From an uncultured Clostridia bacterium (GTDB taxonomy: Bacteria > Bacillota > Clostridia > Lachnospirales > Lachnospiraceae): a stretch of 5,194 nt of DNA. The position numbers and the translations under genes are program-made. The DNA is taken from positions 1 through 5,194 of the forward strand of contig CAMJIC010000176.1 of NCBI GenBank assembly GCA_946405675.1, read 5' to 3'. Shown here in pieces: positions 1 to 5,143 of the stretch. Every line of letters starts with the position of its first letter. The first letter of the stretch is position 1. The notes under the pieces were generated by a model. That model did no database searches. It was not told the origin of the DNA and saw only the letters and a program-made list of their open reading frames with translations.

Positions 1-38
1 GATCCCGTCTCGCTCCTGTTAAATGGATTCAGGAGGGG

Positions 39-82
39 GCGCACCCACAGGCCGGTCCGCTGGCGAAGGTGTGACTTGTAGC
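39..82 (+). repeat. Partial copy of the palindromic leader element, upstream of the rhomboid gene
   Basis: Fifteen bases at 39-53 (GCGCACCCACAGGCC) are the exact reverse complement of 4075-4089. The following stretch to about 82, ending GTGTGACTTGTAG, aligns without gaps to the reverse complement of the rest of the element at 4047-4074, with roughly 18 of the last 23 bases matching. The opposite arm expected at about 18-38 is not recognisable, so this copy is truncated or diverged and does not fold into the long hairpin seen in the other copy. It ends about 15 bases before the rhomboid Shine-Dalgarno and has the same orientation relative to its downstream gene as the other copy. Confidence 0.6.
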
Positions 83-96
83 TTCCAAAAACCATC

Positions 97-103
97 AAGG
101 AGG
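97..103 (+). promoter_or_regulatory. Shine-Dalgarno site of the rhomboid gene
   Basis: AAGGAGG lies seven bases before the ATG at 111. This is near-ideal strength and spacing and fixes the start of the rhomboid gene. Confidence 0.85.
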
Positions 104-110
104 ACTCAGT

Positions 111-683
111 ATGTACCAGTTCAGAGGGGGACCGTCGATCCTGAGTGAGGGGCTGTCCGTGTGGCTTGTGGTGCTTGCGGTGTGCGGTGTTATCTTCATC
201 TATATCGTGTCGGGAAGGGGGGATTCTCTCCAGCGGGCGGTGAGGTGCGGCTGTTATGACAGGGAGCGGATCCGGCAGGGGCAGTGGTGGCGGCTTTTGA
301 CGGTGGGGTTTACGCACATCCAGCCCTGGCACATTGCGATGAACCTGATGGCGCTTTATAACCTGCGGGTTCTGGAGGATTACTTCGGCCATGCATGGTA
401 TGCACTGATCCTGCTTGCTTCGGTGGCGGGAGGCAGTCTGCTCGAATATGCCACCTCCAGGGTTCGGTACTCTGTCGGGCTGTCCGGCGGACTTTACGGC
501 CTGATGTTCTCGTATTTCCTGATTCTCCTGACGTACCGCTCGGTTTCAGGGCTCCGCGGCATCGCGCTCACCCTGATCCTGAACCTGATCATCAACTTCA
601 TGCCCGGCGTTGCATGGCAGGCGCACATAGGCGGCGCCATCACGGGCATGCTGCTGACCGGGCTGTTCCTGGTGCTGCACTGA
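111..683 (+). CDS. Rhomboid family intramembrane serine protease
   Basis: This is a predicted polytopic membrane protein of 190 residues that would cleave substrate transmembrane helices within the lipid bilayer; the substrate is unknown. All rhomboid hallmarks are visible. W59-W60-R-L-L-T precedes the L1 loop region, H74-x3-N78 lies in the second helix, the catalytic serine motif G123-L-S125-G is in the fourth helix, and the catalytic histidine H172 sits in the A-H-x2-G-x3-G pattern of the last helix. Hydrophobic segments fall at about 17-34, 69-84, 95-111, 122-141, 149-164 and 170-189, which gives the minimal six-helix bacterial core with no N- or C-terminal extra domain. The ATG is fixed by AAGGAGG seven bases upstream. 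The gene stands alone and is followed by a strong terminator. Both dyad residues are present, so it should be active. The family call is firm; the cellular role is not inferable. Confidence 0.95.
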   Translation: MYQFRGGPSILSEGLSVWLVVLAVCGVIFIYIVSGRGDSLQRAVRCGCYDRERIRQGQWWRLLTVGFTHIQPWHIAMNLMALYNLRVLEDYFGHAWYALILLASVAGGSLLEYATSRVRYSVGLSGGLYGLMFSYFLILLTYRSVSGLRGIALTLILNLIINFMPGVAWQAHIGGAITGMLLTGLFLVLH

Positions 684-779
684 TGAAAAGGTTCTGCCGC
701 TGCAATTCACACCCAATGTCATCCTGTTTCTGTTTCCCCTGCCAGCGTCACTGTTCAGGACAGTTTTCCAAAACAGGTT

Positions 780-826
780 CAGGGGGCAGGTACACGTTTT
801 CCCGTGTACCTGCCCCCTGTTTTTTT
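780..826 (+). terminator. Strong intrinsic terminator after the rhomboid gene
   Basis: A perfect 17-bp inverted repeat (780-796 pairing with 803-819) has a six-base loop, TTTTCC, and is followed directly by seven T residues (820-826). This is a textbook rho-independent terminator for rightward transcription, about 100 bases after the rhomboid stop. In the leftward direction the T-run is short (complement of AAAA at 770-773) and separated from the stem by several bases, so it is probably weak for the convergent genes. Confidence 0.93.
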
Positions 827-830
827 GCAT

Positions 831-870
831 CCGTTTTTACCGCATCATATCAGTTTTTATCGCATCATAT
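831..870. repeat. Two-copy 20-bp tandem repeat
   Basis: Units 831-850 and 851-870 match at 18 of 20 bases. Both have the form CNGTTTTTAYCGCATCATAT. The T-run and GCAT just before it (820-830) look like a partial earlier unit. It lies between the terminator and the dispersed element. No function is evident; it could be a small local duplication. Confidence 0.75.
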
Positions 871-873
871 GTA

Positions 874-970
874 AGGATCTGTTACAGAATAACTTGTACA
901 TCTGACTTGTCCAAACGCTCATCTGCTGCGTTGGAAAGCCTCGCCGTAGTAACTGTTCAGAACAGGTTCT
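874..970. repeat. Dispersed intergenic element, left copy (MITE-like)
   Basis: The first 51 bases (874-924) recur identically at 5144-5194, where the window ends, in the same orientation. The proposed right boundary rests on imperfect terminal inverted repeats: AGGATCTGTT (874-883) against AACAGGTTCT (961-970), 8 of 10 bases complementary. Inside are a small hairpin with GTTA/TAAC arms (881-893) and a better one in which CCAA-A-CGC (911-918) pairs with GCGTTGG (928-934). There is no open reading frame and no obvious target-site duplication. A non-autonomous mobile element or a structured intergenic repeat are both possible. The repetition is certain; the right end and nature are inferred. Confidence 0.7.
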
Positions 971-972
971 GA
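953..972. repeat. Two overlapping small palindromes
   Basis: CTGTTC-A-GAACAG (953-965) and TCAGAAC-AG-GTTCTGA (957-972) are each perfect inverted repeats apart from the central bases. They share the GAAC segment, so only one hairpin can form at a time. They lie 22 to 41 bases beyond the propeller stop on the minus strand. There is no T-run, so neither is a clear intrinsic terminator. They overlap the proposed right end of the dispersed element. Confidence 0.6.
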
Positions 973-993
973 GCAGCCCCTTACCGTCATTCC

Positions 994-2898
994 TCAGTCA
1001 AGCCTAAGCCCCCAGATCTTGCATGCGCGGGTCCCGATGACCACGTAATTATCCCAGGCTGCCGGCGATGCTTCGATCGCGCCGTTGCTCAGCTCGCTCT
1101 TCGTCAGCTCCTGCCCGGTTTTGGGATCAAGCATGTACATATAGCCGCCGCAGGAACAGTAGATCAGCTTCGCGGATCCGTCCCTGCCATACACCAGGAT
1201 CGGTGACGACCACGCGTAATACGCCTTGTGCTGCCACACAATCTCTCCTGTATCGCAGTCCAGGCAGACACACAGCCCCATCAGCGGCTCCCCCGTCATG
1301 GAAACAGTTGCATAGATATACCCGTCCAGGCTCTTCTTGCCAAGCGCCATGGTGGACTGCACGCCTCCGGACACGCCGTCCATCGTATAGCACTCAAAGG
1401 CTGTCTCCCAGAGCTTTTCCCCGGTCTCCGCGTCGATCTTCCAGATCGGCACGGTCGCGGTGGTGCTGCTCCTCCAGCCAAGGCGGAAGGACGTGCTCGT
1501 ATAGAGGTACAGATGGCCGTTCTCATTTGACAGGATCGGCGTGGAGTTGGAATCATCCAGCGTATCCTGCACCCACACCAGCTCCAGGGTATTCAGATCC
1601 AGGCACATCAGATGCCCGCCATTGTCCGTTGCGAAGAGATATCCCTCATAGGCGGCAAAACTGTCCTCAATGCCCAGCCAGTATTTCTCATAGGAATTCG
1701 AAGCGGAGCGAAGGCCCTTGTAATGCCATTTCACCATATTCCCCGGATTCAGCGTCAGCGTCCCGGTGTTCACATCCCACGCTGAGTTCAGATGGACCAT
1801 ATAGATGACGCCGTTTTCTCCGGGCCAGATGAGCGTGTCCGTCTCCGCGTCCACCAGCGGTGAGGAATCAAAAAATCCCACGGTTCCCCTGAGGGAAAAT
1901 GCGTCTTCTCCGCCGAACTCGTACATCACGGTGCAGTCCACCAGGTTGATGACAAAGGCGTGCGCCAGCCCAAGGGTGCTGTTGTATCCGGCTCCAAGAT
2001 ACAGGATGGGGTAGCCTCTCGGATCAAGGGCTCCCGCCCCTTTGAAGGTCCACCCGATATACATGGGATCGCGGGTCTGCTCTCCCGTCACCAGGTCCAG
2101 GAAATAGACGTTTCCGTCCATCGTTGCGTAGATGACCTCGACCAGGTCATCCTTGTCCTTTGCCCAGTCATGCATGTTCATGTGGGCCTTTTCCTCACGC
2201 GTCCACTTGCGCATCAGGGGCTGCCCGGTCCACCCGGACCCTGTCCACGACGCGCCGTTATAGGACGTGGCGCCTGTCTCCTGGCTCCACAGCTGCGTAA
2301 TGGTGTTCTTATGGATATCCGCAAACCCGACGGCAGGCTCGTCACGGAAATTGTTGCCGCGGAAGGTGAAGATCCCTTCCGCCTGGGTATATTCGGAACC
2401 TTTGTCAAAATACAGTTCAGCCGGGGACCGGTAATTCGTGATGTCCGCCAGCTCCTCCCCGTTCACTTCGATGCCTGTGAATGCGATCATGTTCGACGGC
2501 TTTGTGGATTCCACCGCATGCGGATGAAATGAGATCGCAGCTTCCGTTTCCGTTTCACCCTCTCCTGAGGCTGCGCCAGCCTCGCCGGATGCAGCCGCGA
2601 GGCCGCCATCCTCCGCAGACTCCGTCACAACGACATCCATCGCGCCCCCCGCAAGCCCCGGATGCACCTCCTGAACCTTTCCGCTCCCGGCTCCGCCTTC
2701 CTGGCCCCTTCCTCGCAGAACAAACCAGTACAACGCGAACACAACCACAGCGCACACGGCGATCACCCCAAGGATGATCCAAAGCCTGGTATGGGGTTCC
2801 TTCCAGTCATCCGCGCTCCCCACGATCGGCTGCACAACCCTCCTGCGCTCAGTCTCTGCAGAATCCGGGGTTCTGTTCCTGCCTTCCTCTGTATTCAT
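994..2898 (-). CDS. Membrane-anchored PQQ-like beta-propeller repeat protein
   Basis: The protein has 634 residues. A short charged N-terminus containing R18-R20 is followed by one hydrophobic segment at about 38-61. A low-complexity linker rich in Gly, Ala, Ser and Glu (about 64-121) leads to a large C-terminal domain that is probably outside the cell. From about 200 onward, propeller-blade motifs recur. Examples are DGNVYFLDLVTGE (261-273), NGGHLMCLDLNTLELVW (426-442), IWKIDAETGEKLW (485-497), CLDCDTGEIVW (545-555) and YMYMLDPKTGQEL (586-598). These match the PQQ/BamB-like consensus D-G-x-Y-x-L-D-x-x-T-G-x-x-x-W. About seven blades are plausible. No enzyme active site is recognisable, so a binding or scaffolding role is an inference. 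The ATG has AAGGAG (minus-strand reading of 2910-2915) eleven bases upstream. It is the last gene of the minus-strand series. Confidence 0.85.
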   Translation of the reverse strand: MNTEEGRNRTPDSAETERRRVVQPIVGSADDWKEPHTRLWIILGVIAVCAVVVFALYWFVLRGRGQEGGAGSGKVQEVHPGLAGGAMDVVVTESAEDGGLAAASGEAGAASGEGETETEAAISFHPHAVESTKPSNMIAFTGIEVNGEELADITNYRSPAELYFDKGSEYTQAEGIFTFRGNNFRDEPAVGFADIHKNTITQLWSQETGATSYNGASWTGSGWTGQPLMRKWTREEKAHMNMHDWAKDKDDLVEVIYATMDGNVYFLDLVTGEQTRDPMYIGWTFKGAGALDPRGYPILYLGAGYNSTLGLAHAFVINLVDCTVMYEFGGEDAFSLRGTVGFFDSSPLVDAETDTLIWPGENGVIYMVHLNSAWDVNTGTLTLNPGNMVKWHYKGLRSASNSYEKYWLGIEDSFAAYEGYLFATDNGGHLMCLDLNTLELVWVQDTLDDSNSTPILSNENGHLYLYTSTSFRLGWRSSTTATVPIWKIDAETGEKLWETAFECYTMDGVSGGVQSTMALGKKSLDGYIYATVSMTGEPLMGLCVCLDCDTGEIVWQHKAYYAWSSPILVYGRDGSAKLIYCSCGGYMYMLDPKTGQELTKSELSNGAIEASPAAWDNYVVIGTRACKIWGLRLD

Positions 2899-2909
2899 TC
2901 CGTTTTCAG

Positions 2910-2915
2910 CTCCTT
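2910..2915 (-). promoter_or_regulatory. Shine-Dalgarno site of the propeller gene
   Basis: AAGGAG read on the minus strand, eleven bases before the ATG at 2898. The spacing is slightly long but acceptable. It follows directly after the last of four hairpins. Confidence 0.65.
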
Positions 2916-2923
2916 ATCCCACA

Positions 2924-3027
2924 GGTTCGTCTCCGCATCAGGCGGAGGCGAACCGGACATCGCCCAGCTCCGAAGGAGCGTGCCCGCCGGAGGCGGGTTT
3001 CTCCCCGGCTTCCTTGCCGGTGAGAAA
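2924..3027. repeat. Array of four consecutive hairpins in the leader of the propeller gene
   Basis: Four inverted repeats follow one another. 2924-2936 pairs with 2942-2954 (13 bp with one T/G wobble, five-base loop). 2967-2971 pairs with 2975-2979 (GCTCC/GGAGC, three-base loop). 2983-2988 pairs with 2992-2997 (CCCGCC/GGCGGG, three-base loop). 2998-3009 pairs with 3016-3027 (TTTCTC-C-CCGGC against GCCGG-T-GAGAAA, one mismatch). They occupy most of the 183-base gap between the metallopeptidase stop and the propeller start, and the first lies nine bases upstream of the propeller Shine-Dalgarno. No long T-run follows any stem on the minus strand, so they do not read as ordinary terminators. A leader regulatory RNA, mRNA stabilisers or a decayed repeat element are all possible. 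Confidence 0.65.
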
Positions 3028-3081
3028 GGCCCCCATGTTCATTTCCACGCCTGCAACAGTTCTGAACCTGCCCTGAACGCC

Positions 3082-4020
3082 TCAGCCTGTCATACGGCGC
3101 ATGATATCCGATCCATGCTCCTTCAGCCATGCATGATACCTGTAATACTCTGGATATACCCTGAGTACATGTTCATAGAACCGCTTCGAATGATTCATCT
3201 CCAGACGATGGCAAAGCTCATGTACCACAACACTGTCGATCACTTCCATCGGAGCAAGCATCAGCAGGCAGTTAAAATTCAGATTGCCCTTCGACGAGCA
3301 GCTTCCCCATCTGGATTTCTGGTTCCGGATCGTAATCCTGCCATAGGTAACTCCGACCCTGGGCGCATAATAGGCAACCCGCTCCGGGATTACCTTCACC
3401 GCCTGCTGCGCCAGGGTCCGCAATTCCTCCATCGACAGCCGGCCGGACGCTCTTATCTGTCCGTCCTTCCCCGCTCTGTCCGCCGCCTGCCCAAAGTCTT
3501 TCCGGGACACACCCATGGCCTGCGTCTTTCCGGGATCATTCATTCTCCCGGGAACTGCCCCTTTCTCTGGAGCGTGCTTCTTCCCCGGAACGGCTTCTCT
3601 CCGGGCACGTTCCTTTCTTGCGCGGGAAAATGCATCCCGCTCCCTGCAAAGCTCCTGCTGCAGCGCTTCCCCGCTCCAGCCCTGGTTGGTTTCCGTCTCC
3701 ACCGCCTTCAGGCCGATCACAAGGCCTGCCATCCGAAGGGAATCAAGAAACGTGTCAAACTGCAGCCTTGTAAAGCCGCACATGACGATCATTTCCTCCC
3801 GGATTCCAGGCAATGCCTCACGCTTCCCTTCTGGGCGGCCGGCATCAGGAGCAGAAACCGCAAACAGGCTCTGCTTCGCATTCCCGCTCAGAAGACCGAT
3901 CGGAGCGCGCCAGGACTCCTGCTCCACAAAGACCGGGACGATCCCCAACGCCCGGCAAAGCCCCTCCAGGAGCTGACGCCGCCCCGCCTCCATATGGTAG
4001 ACCAGTACTTTCGCTGCCAT
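3082..4020 (-). CDS. DUF3783-like domain fused to a YgjP-type (M48-like) zinc metallopeptidase
   Basis: The protein has 312 residues from the ATG at 4020. The C-terminal third (about 195-312) is a YgjP/DUF45-type metallopeptidase. SRWGSC (236-241) precedes the zinc motif H267-E-L-C-H271, and N276-H277-S278 supplies the likely third ligand, so the active site is intact. The N-terminal half (about 2-127) resembles DUF3783, especially EEMIVMCGFT (75-84) and the LKAVETETNQGWS stretch (104-116). A basic Pro/Gly/Lys-rich linker (about 130-190) joins the two. YgjP proteins are usually about 170-240 residues without this N-terminal domain. No signal peptide or membrane segment is visible, so it is probably cytoplasmic. 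AGGAGG (4033-4038) is 12 bases from this ATG but only three from an in-frame GTG at 4029, so the ATG is preferred and a 315-residue form is possible. Substrate unknown. Confidence 0.88.
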   Translation of the reverse strand: MAAKVLVYHMEAGRRQLLEGLCRALGIVPVFVEQESWRAPIGLLSGNAKQSLFAVSAPDAGRPEGKREALPGIREEMIVMCGFTRLQFDTFLDSLRMAGLVIGLKAVETETNQGWSGEALQQELCRERDAFSRARKERARREAVPGKKHAPEKGAVPGRMNDPGKTQAMGVSRKDFGQAADRAGKDGQIRASGRLSMEELRTLAQQAVKVIPERVAYYAPRVGVTYGRITIRNQKSRWGSCSSKGNLNFNCLLMLAPMEVIDSVVVHELCHRLEMNHSKRFYEHVLRVYPEYYRYHAWLKEHGSDIMRRMTG

Positions 4021-4032
4021 CTTTGACACAAA

Positions 4033-4038
4033 CCTCCT
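4033..4038 (-). promoter_or_regulatory. Shine-Dalgarno site of the metallopeptidase gene
   Basis: AGGAGG on the minus strand. It lies 12 bases before the ATG at 4020 and three before the GTG at 4029. Three bases is too close for efficient initiation, which favours the ATG. It lies eight bases downstream (in the gene's direction) of the 64-bp palindrome. Confidence 0.75.
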
Positions 4039-4046
4039 GCCTGAAT

Positions 4047-4110
4047 TTACAAGTCATGCCTCCGCAAGCGAGCAGGCCTGTGGGTGCGCTGGCGGAGGTA
4101 TGACTTGTAA
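4047..4110. repeat. 64-bp palindromic element between phosphatase and metallopeptidase genes
   Basis: Arms 4047-4065 and 4092-4110 (TTACAAGTCATGCCTCCGC against GCGGAGGTATGACTTGTAA) pair over 19 positions, with one position that would be a G-U pair in RNA. After one mismatch a further four pairs form (AGCG 4067-4070 with CGCT 4087-4090), leaving a 16-base loop that contains AGGCCT. No T-run follows, so it is not a standard terminator. In the minus-strand transcript its 3' arm ends eight bases before the metallopeptidase Shine-Dalgarno. A partial copy lies at 39-82. It may be a REP/MITE-like repeat or a cis-regulatory leader. Confidence 0.85.
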
Positions 4111-4121
4111 CATCTGAAACA

Positions 4122-4147
4122 CTCCCCGGAATCTTCCCTGCGGGGAG
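4122..4147 (-). terminator. Weak hairpin after the phosphatase gene
   Basis: CTCCCCG (4122-4128) pairs with CGGGGAG (4141-4147) around a 12-base loop, nine bases past the phosphatase stop. On the minus strand it is followed by TGTTTC only, so any termination is probably partial and read-through into the metallopeptidase gene is likely. Confidence 0.35.
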
Positions 4148-4156
4148 AACATCCGG

Positions 4157-4990
4157 TCAAACCTGCTGCTGCCCCAGGCGCTTCCAGCGATCATAGAAAG
4201 ATCCTGTATCAGGCATGCCTTTCGCAGCTTCCCGCGCAATCCCTTCACTGAGGGCAACAATACCGGACGGGCCGCGCCAGCTCAGCGGCCTCCCGTAATA
4301 ATCCGTAATCCTTCCCCCGGCTTCCTCCAGAATCAGACCTCCCGCGCAAAAATCCCACAGGCCCAGGCGCATTTCATAATACCCCCCTGCCCTGCCGCTT
4401 GCCGTCATGCACAGATTATACTCCGCGCTTCCTGTCGAACGCACCCCATGGCACCTTTCCTGTACCTGCCGGGTGAGCTCCTGCGCAACGGCAAATGCCT
4501 CCATCGAGAACCCCGCGCTTCCGGACAGCATGATACTTTCTGAAAGCGGCGCCTTCGATGAATGAATCCTCTGCCCGTTTTCATACGCGCCCTGTCCGCG
4601 CACGGCGCTGAACATCTGATCCGTCACCGGCGCATATACGACTCCGGCATAAGGCACCCCGTCCTTCATCAGCCCGATCGATGTCACAAAAGGATGCATG
4701 TTATGGATAAAGTTCGTCGTACCGTCAATGGGATCGATCACAAACAGCCAGCCATCCTCATCTCCCGGCTGAAAAGTATCCATGCCATTTTCCTCGCCAA
4801 GGAACTTCGCCTCAGGAAGGATCTCTCTCAGCCGCTTTGTCAGGAAATCCTGAACCATCCTGTCGTACCGCGTAACAAAATTAGCCCGGCCCTCTTTGTT
4901 CTCAACCTGCAGATCCACGCCATGGGCCGAGCGGATGATCCCGCCAGCCTCACGGGCGGCCTCCTCTATTCGTTCCATCATGTCCGGCAT
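4157..4990 (-). CDS. Inositol monophosphatase family protein
   Basis: This is a predicted Mg2+-dependent phosphatase of 277 residues, the usual size for the family, probably cytoplasmic. The family hydrolyses inositol-1-phosphate or related sugar and nucleotide phosphates; the substrate cannot be told here. All metal-binding signatures are present: G65-E66-E67-N, motif A D86-P-I-D89-G-T-T-N-F, and motif B W212-D213-x3-G-G with downstream E-E-A-G-G. The T186-G-S-A-E stretch matches the region before motif B. The frame is open upstream to an ATG at 5080, but those 30 residues (Cys- and Arg-containing, unlike the family) look untranslated. The ATG at 4990 is chosen because AGGAAGGAG ends nine bases before it and the protein then begins as family members do. 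It is the first of three minus-strand genes, with a 136-base hairpin-rich gap to the metallopeptidase gene. Confidence 0.93.
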   Translation of the reverse strand: MPDMMERIEEAAREAGGIIRSAHGVDLQVENKEGRANFVTRYDRMVQDFLTKRLREILPEAKFLGEENGMDTFQPGDEDGWLFVIDPIDGTTNFIHNMHPFVTSIGLMKDGVPYAGVVYAPVTDQMFSAVRGQGAYENGQRIHSSKAPLSESIMLSGSAGFSMEAFAVAQELTRQVQERCHGVRSTGSAEYNLCMTASGRAGGYYEMRLGLWDFCAGGLILEEAGGRITDYYGRPLSWRGPSGIVALSEGIAREAAKGMPDTGSFYDRWKRLGQQQV

Positions 4991-4999
4991 CGAATCGAA

Positions 5000-5008
5000 C
5001 TCCTTCCT
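5000..5008 (-). promoter_or_regulatory. Shine-Dalgarno site deciding the phosphatase start
   Basis: AGGAAGGAG on the minus strand, nine bases before the ATG at 4990. The upstream in-frame ATGs (5080, 5035, 5026) have no comparable site in front of them. Confidence 0.7.
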
Positions 5009-5143
5009 GTCCTTGTCCCCATACATAGTCTCCATACATGTCCGTGTGCAGCCTACGGTTCCTTTAGAAGCTGCCGGCACAAGTTACCGTGCCCATCCAT
5101 GTCCGCGCGCGGCGCAGGATACAGATTTCGCCTGCAGGCTCTT

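Larger units (their letters stand above)
684..993. other. Repeat-rich intergenic region between two convergent genes
   Basis: This 310-base gap contains no convincing gene. From left to right it holds a short stretch whose pieces (ACTGTTCAGGACAG at 750-763 and AAACAGGTTC at 771-780) resemble the right end of the dispersed element. Next come the rhomboid terminator (780-826), a two-copy 20-bp tandem repeat (831-870) and the ~97-bp dispersed element (874-970). Apparent open frames across it lack ribosome binding sites and family similarity. No strong terminator with a T-run is seen on the minus strand downstream of the propeller gene, apart from small palindromes at 953-972. Confidence 0.7.

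Noticed and set aside
395..874. Second plus-strand frame overlapping the rhomboid gene
   Set aside because: It reads the rhomboid DNA in another frame, is Arg/His-rich, and runs through the terminator stem.
892..905. Similarity ACTTGTACATCTGA to ACTTGTAACATCTGA at 4103-4117, linking the two repeat families
   Set aside because: Fourteen bases match with one gap, but the surrounding sequences do not align; it is too short to claim common origin.
1960..2532. Plus-strand open frame of 190 codons inside the propeller gene
   Set aside because: Antisense to clear propeller-blade coding sequence, with no ribosome binding site or known domain.
2662..4026. Long plus-strand open frame of 454 codons
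   Set aside because: It lies opposite the metallopeptidase gene and the start of the propeller gene, has no ribosome binding site, and its translation is rich in Pro, Arg, His and Ser with no recognisable domain. It is an antisense shadow of GC-biased codons.
4047..4110. 64-bp palindrome as an intrinsic terminator
   Set aside because: No T-run follows on either strand, and the hairpin directly abuts the next gene's ribosome binding site.
4991..5080. Thirty-residue N-terminal extension of the phosphatase
   Set aside because: The residues do not fit the family N-terminus, and the only strong Shine-Dalgarno stands before the ATG at 4990.
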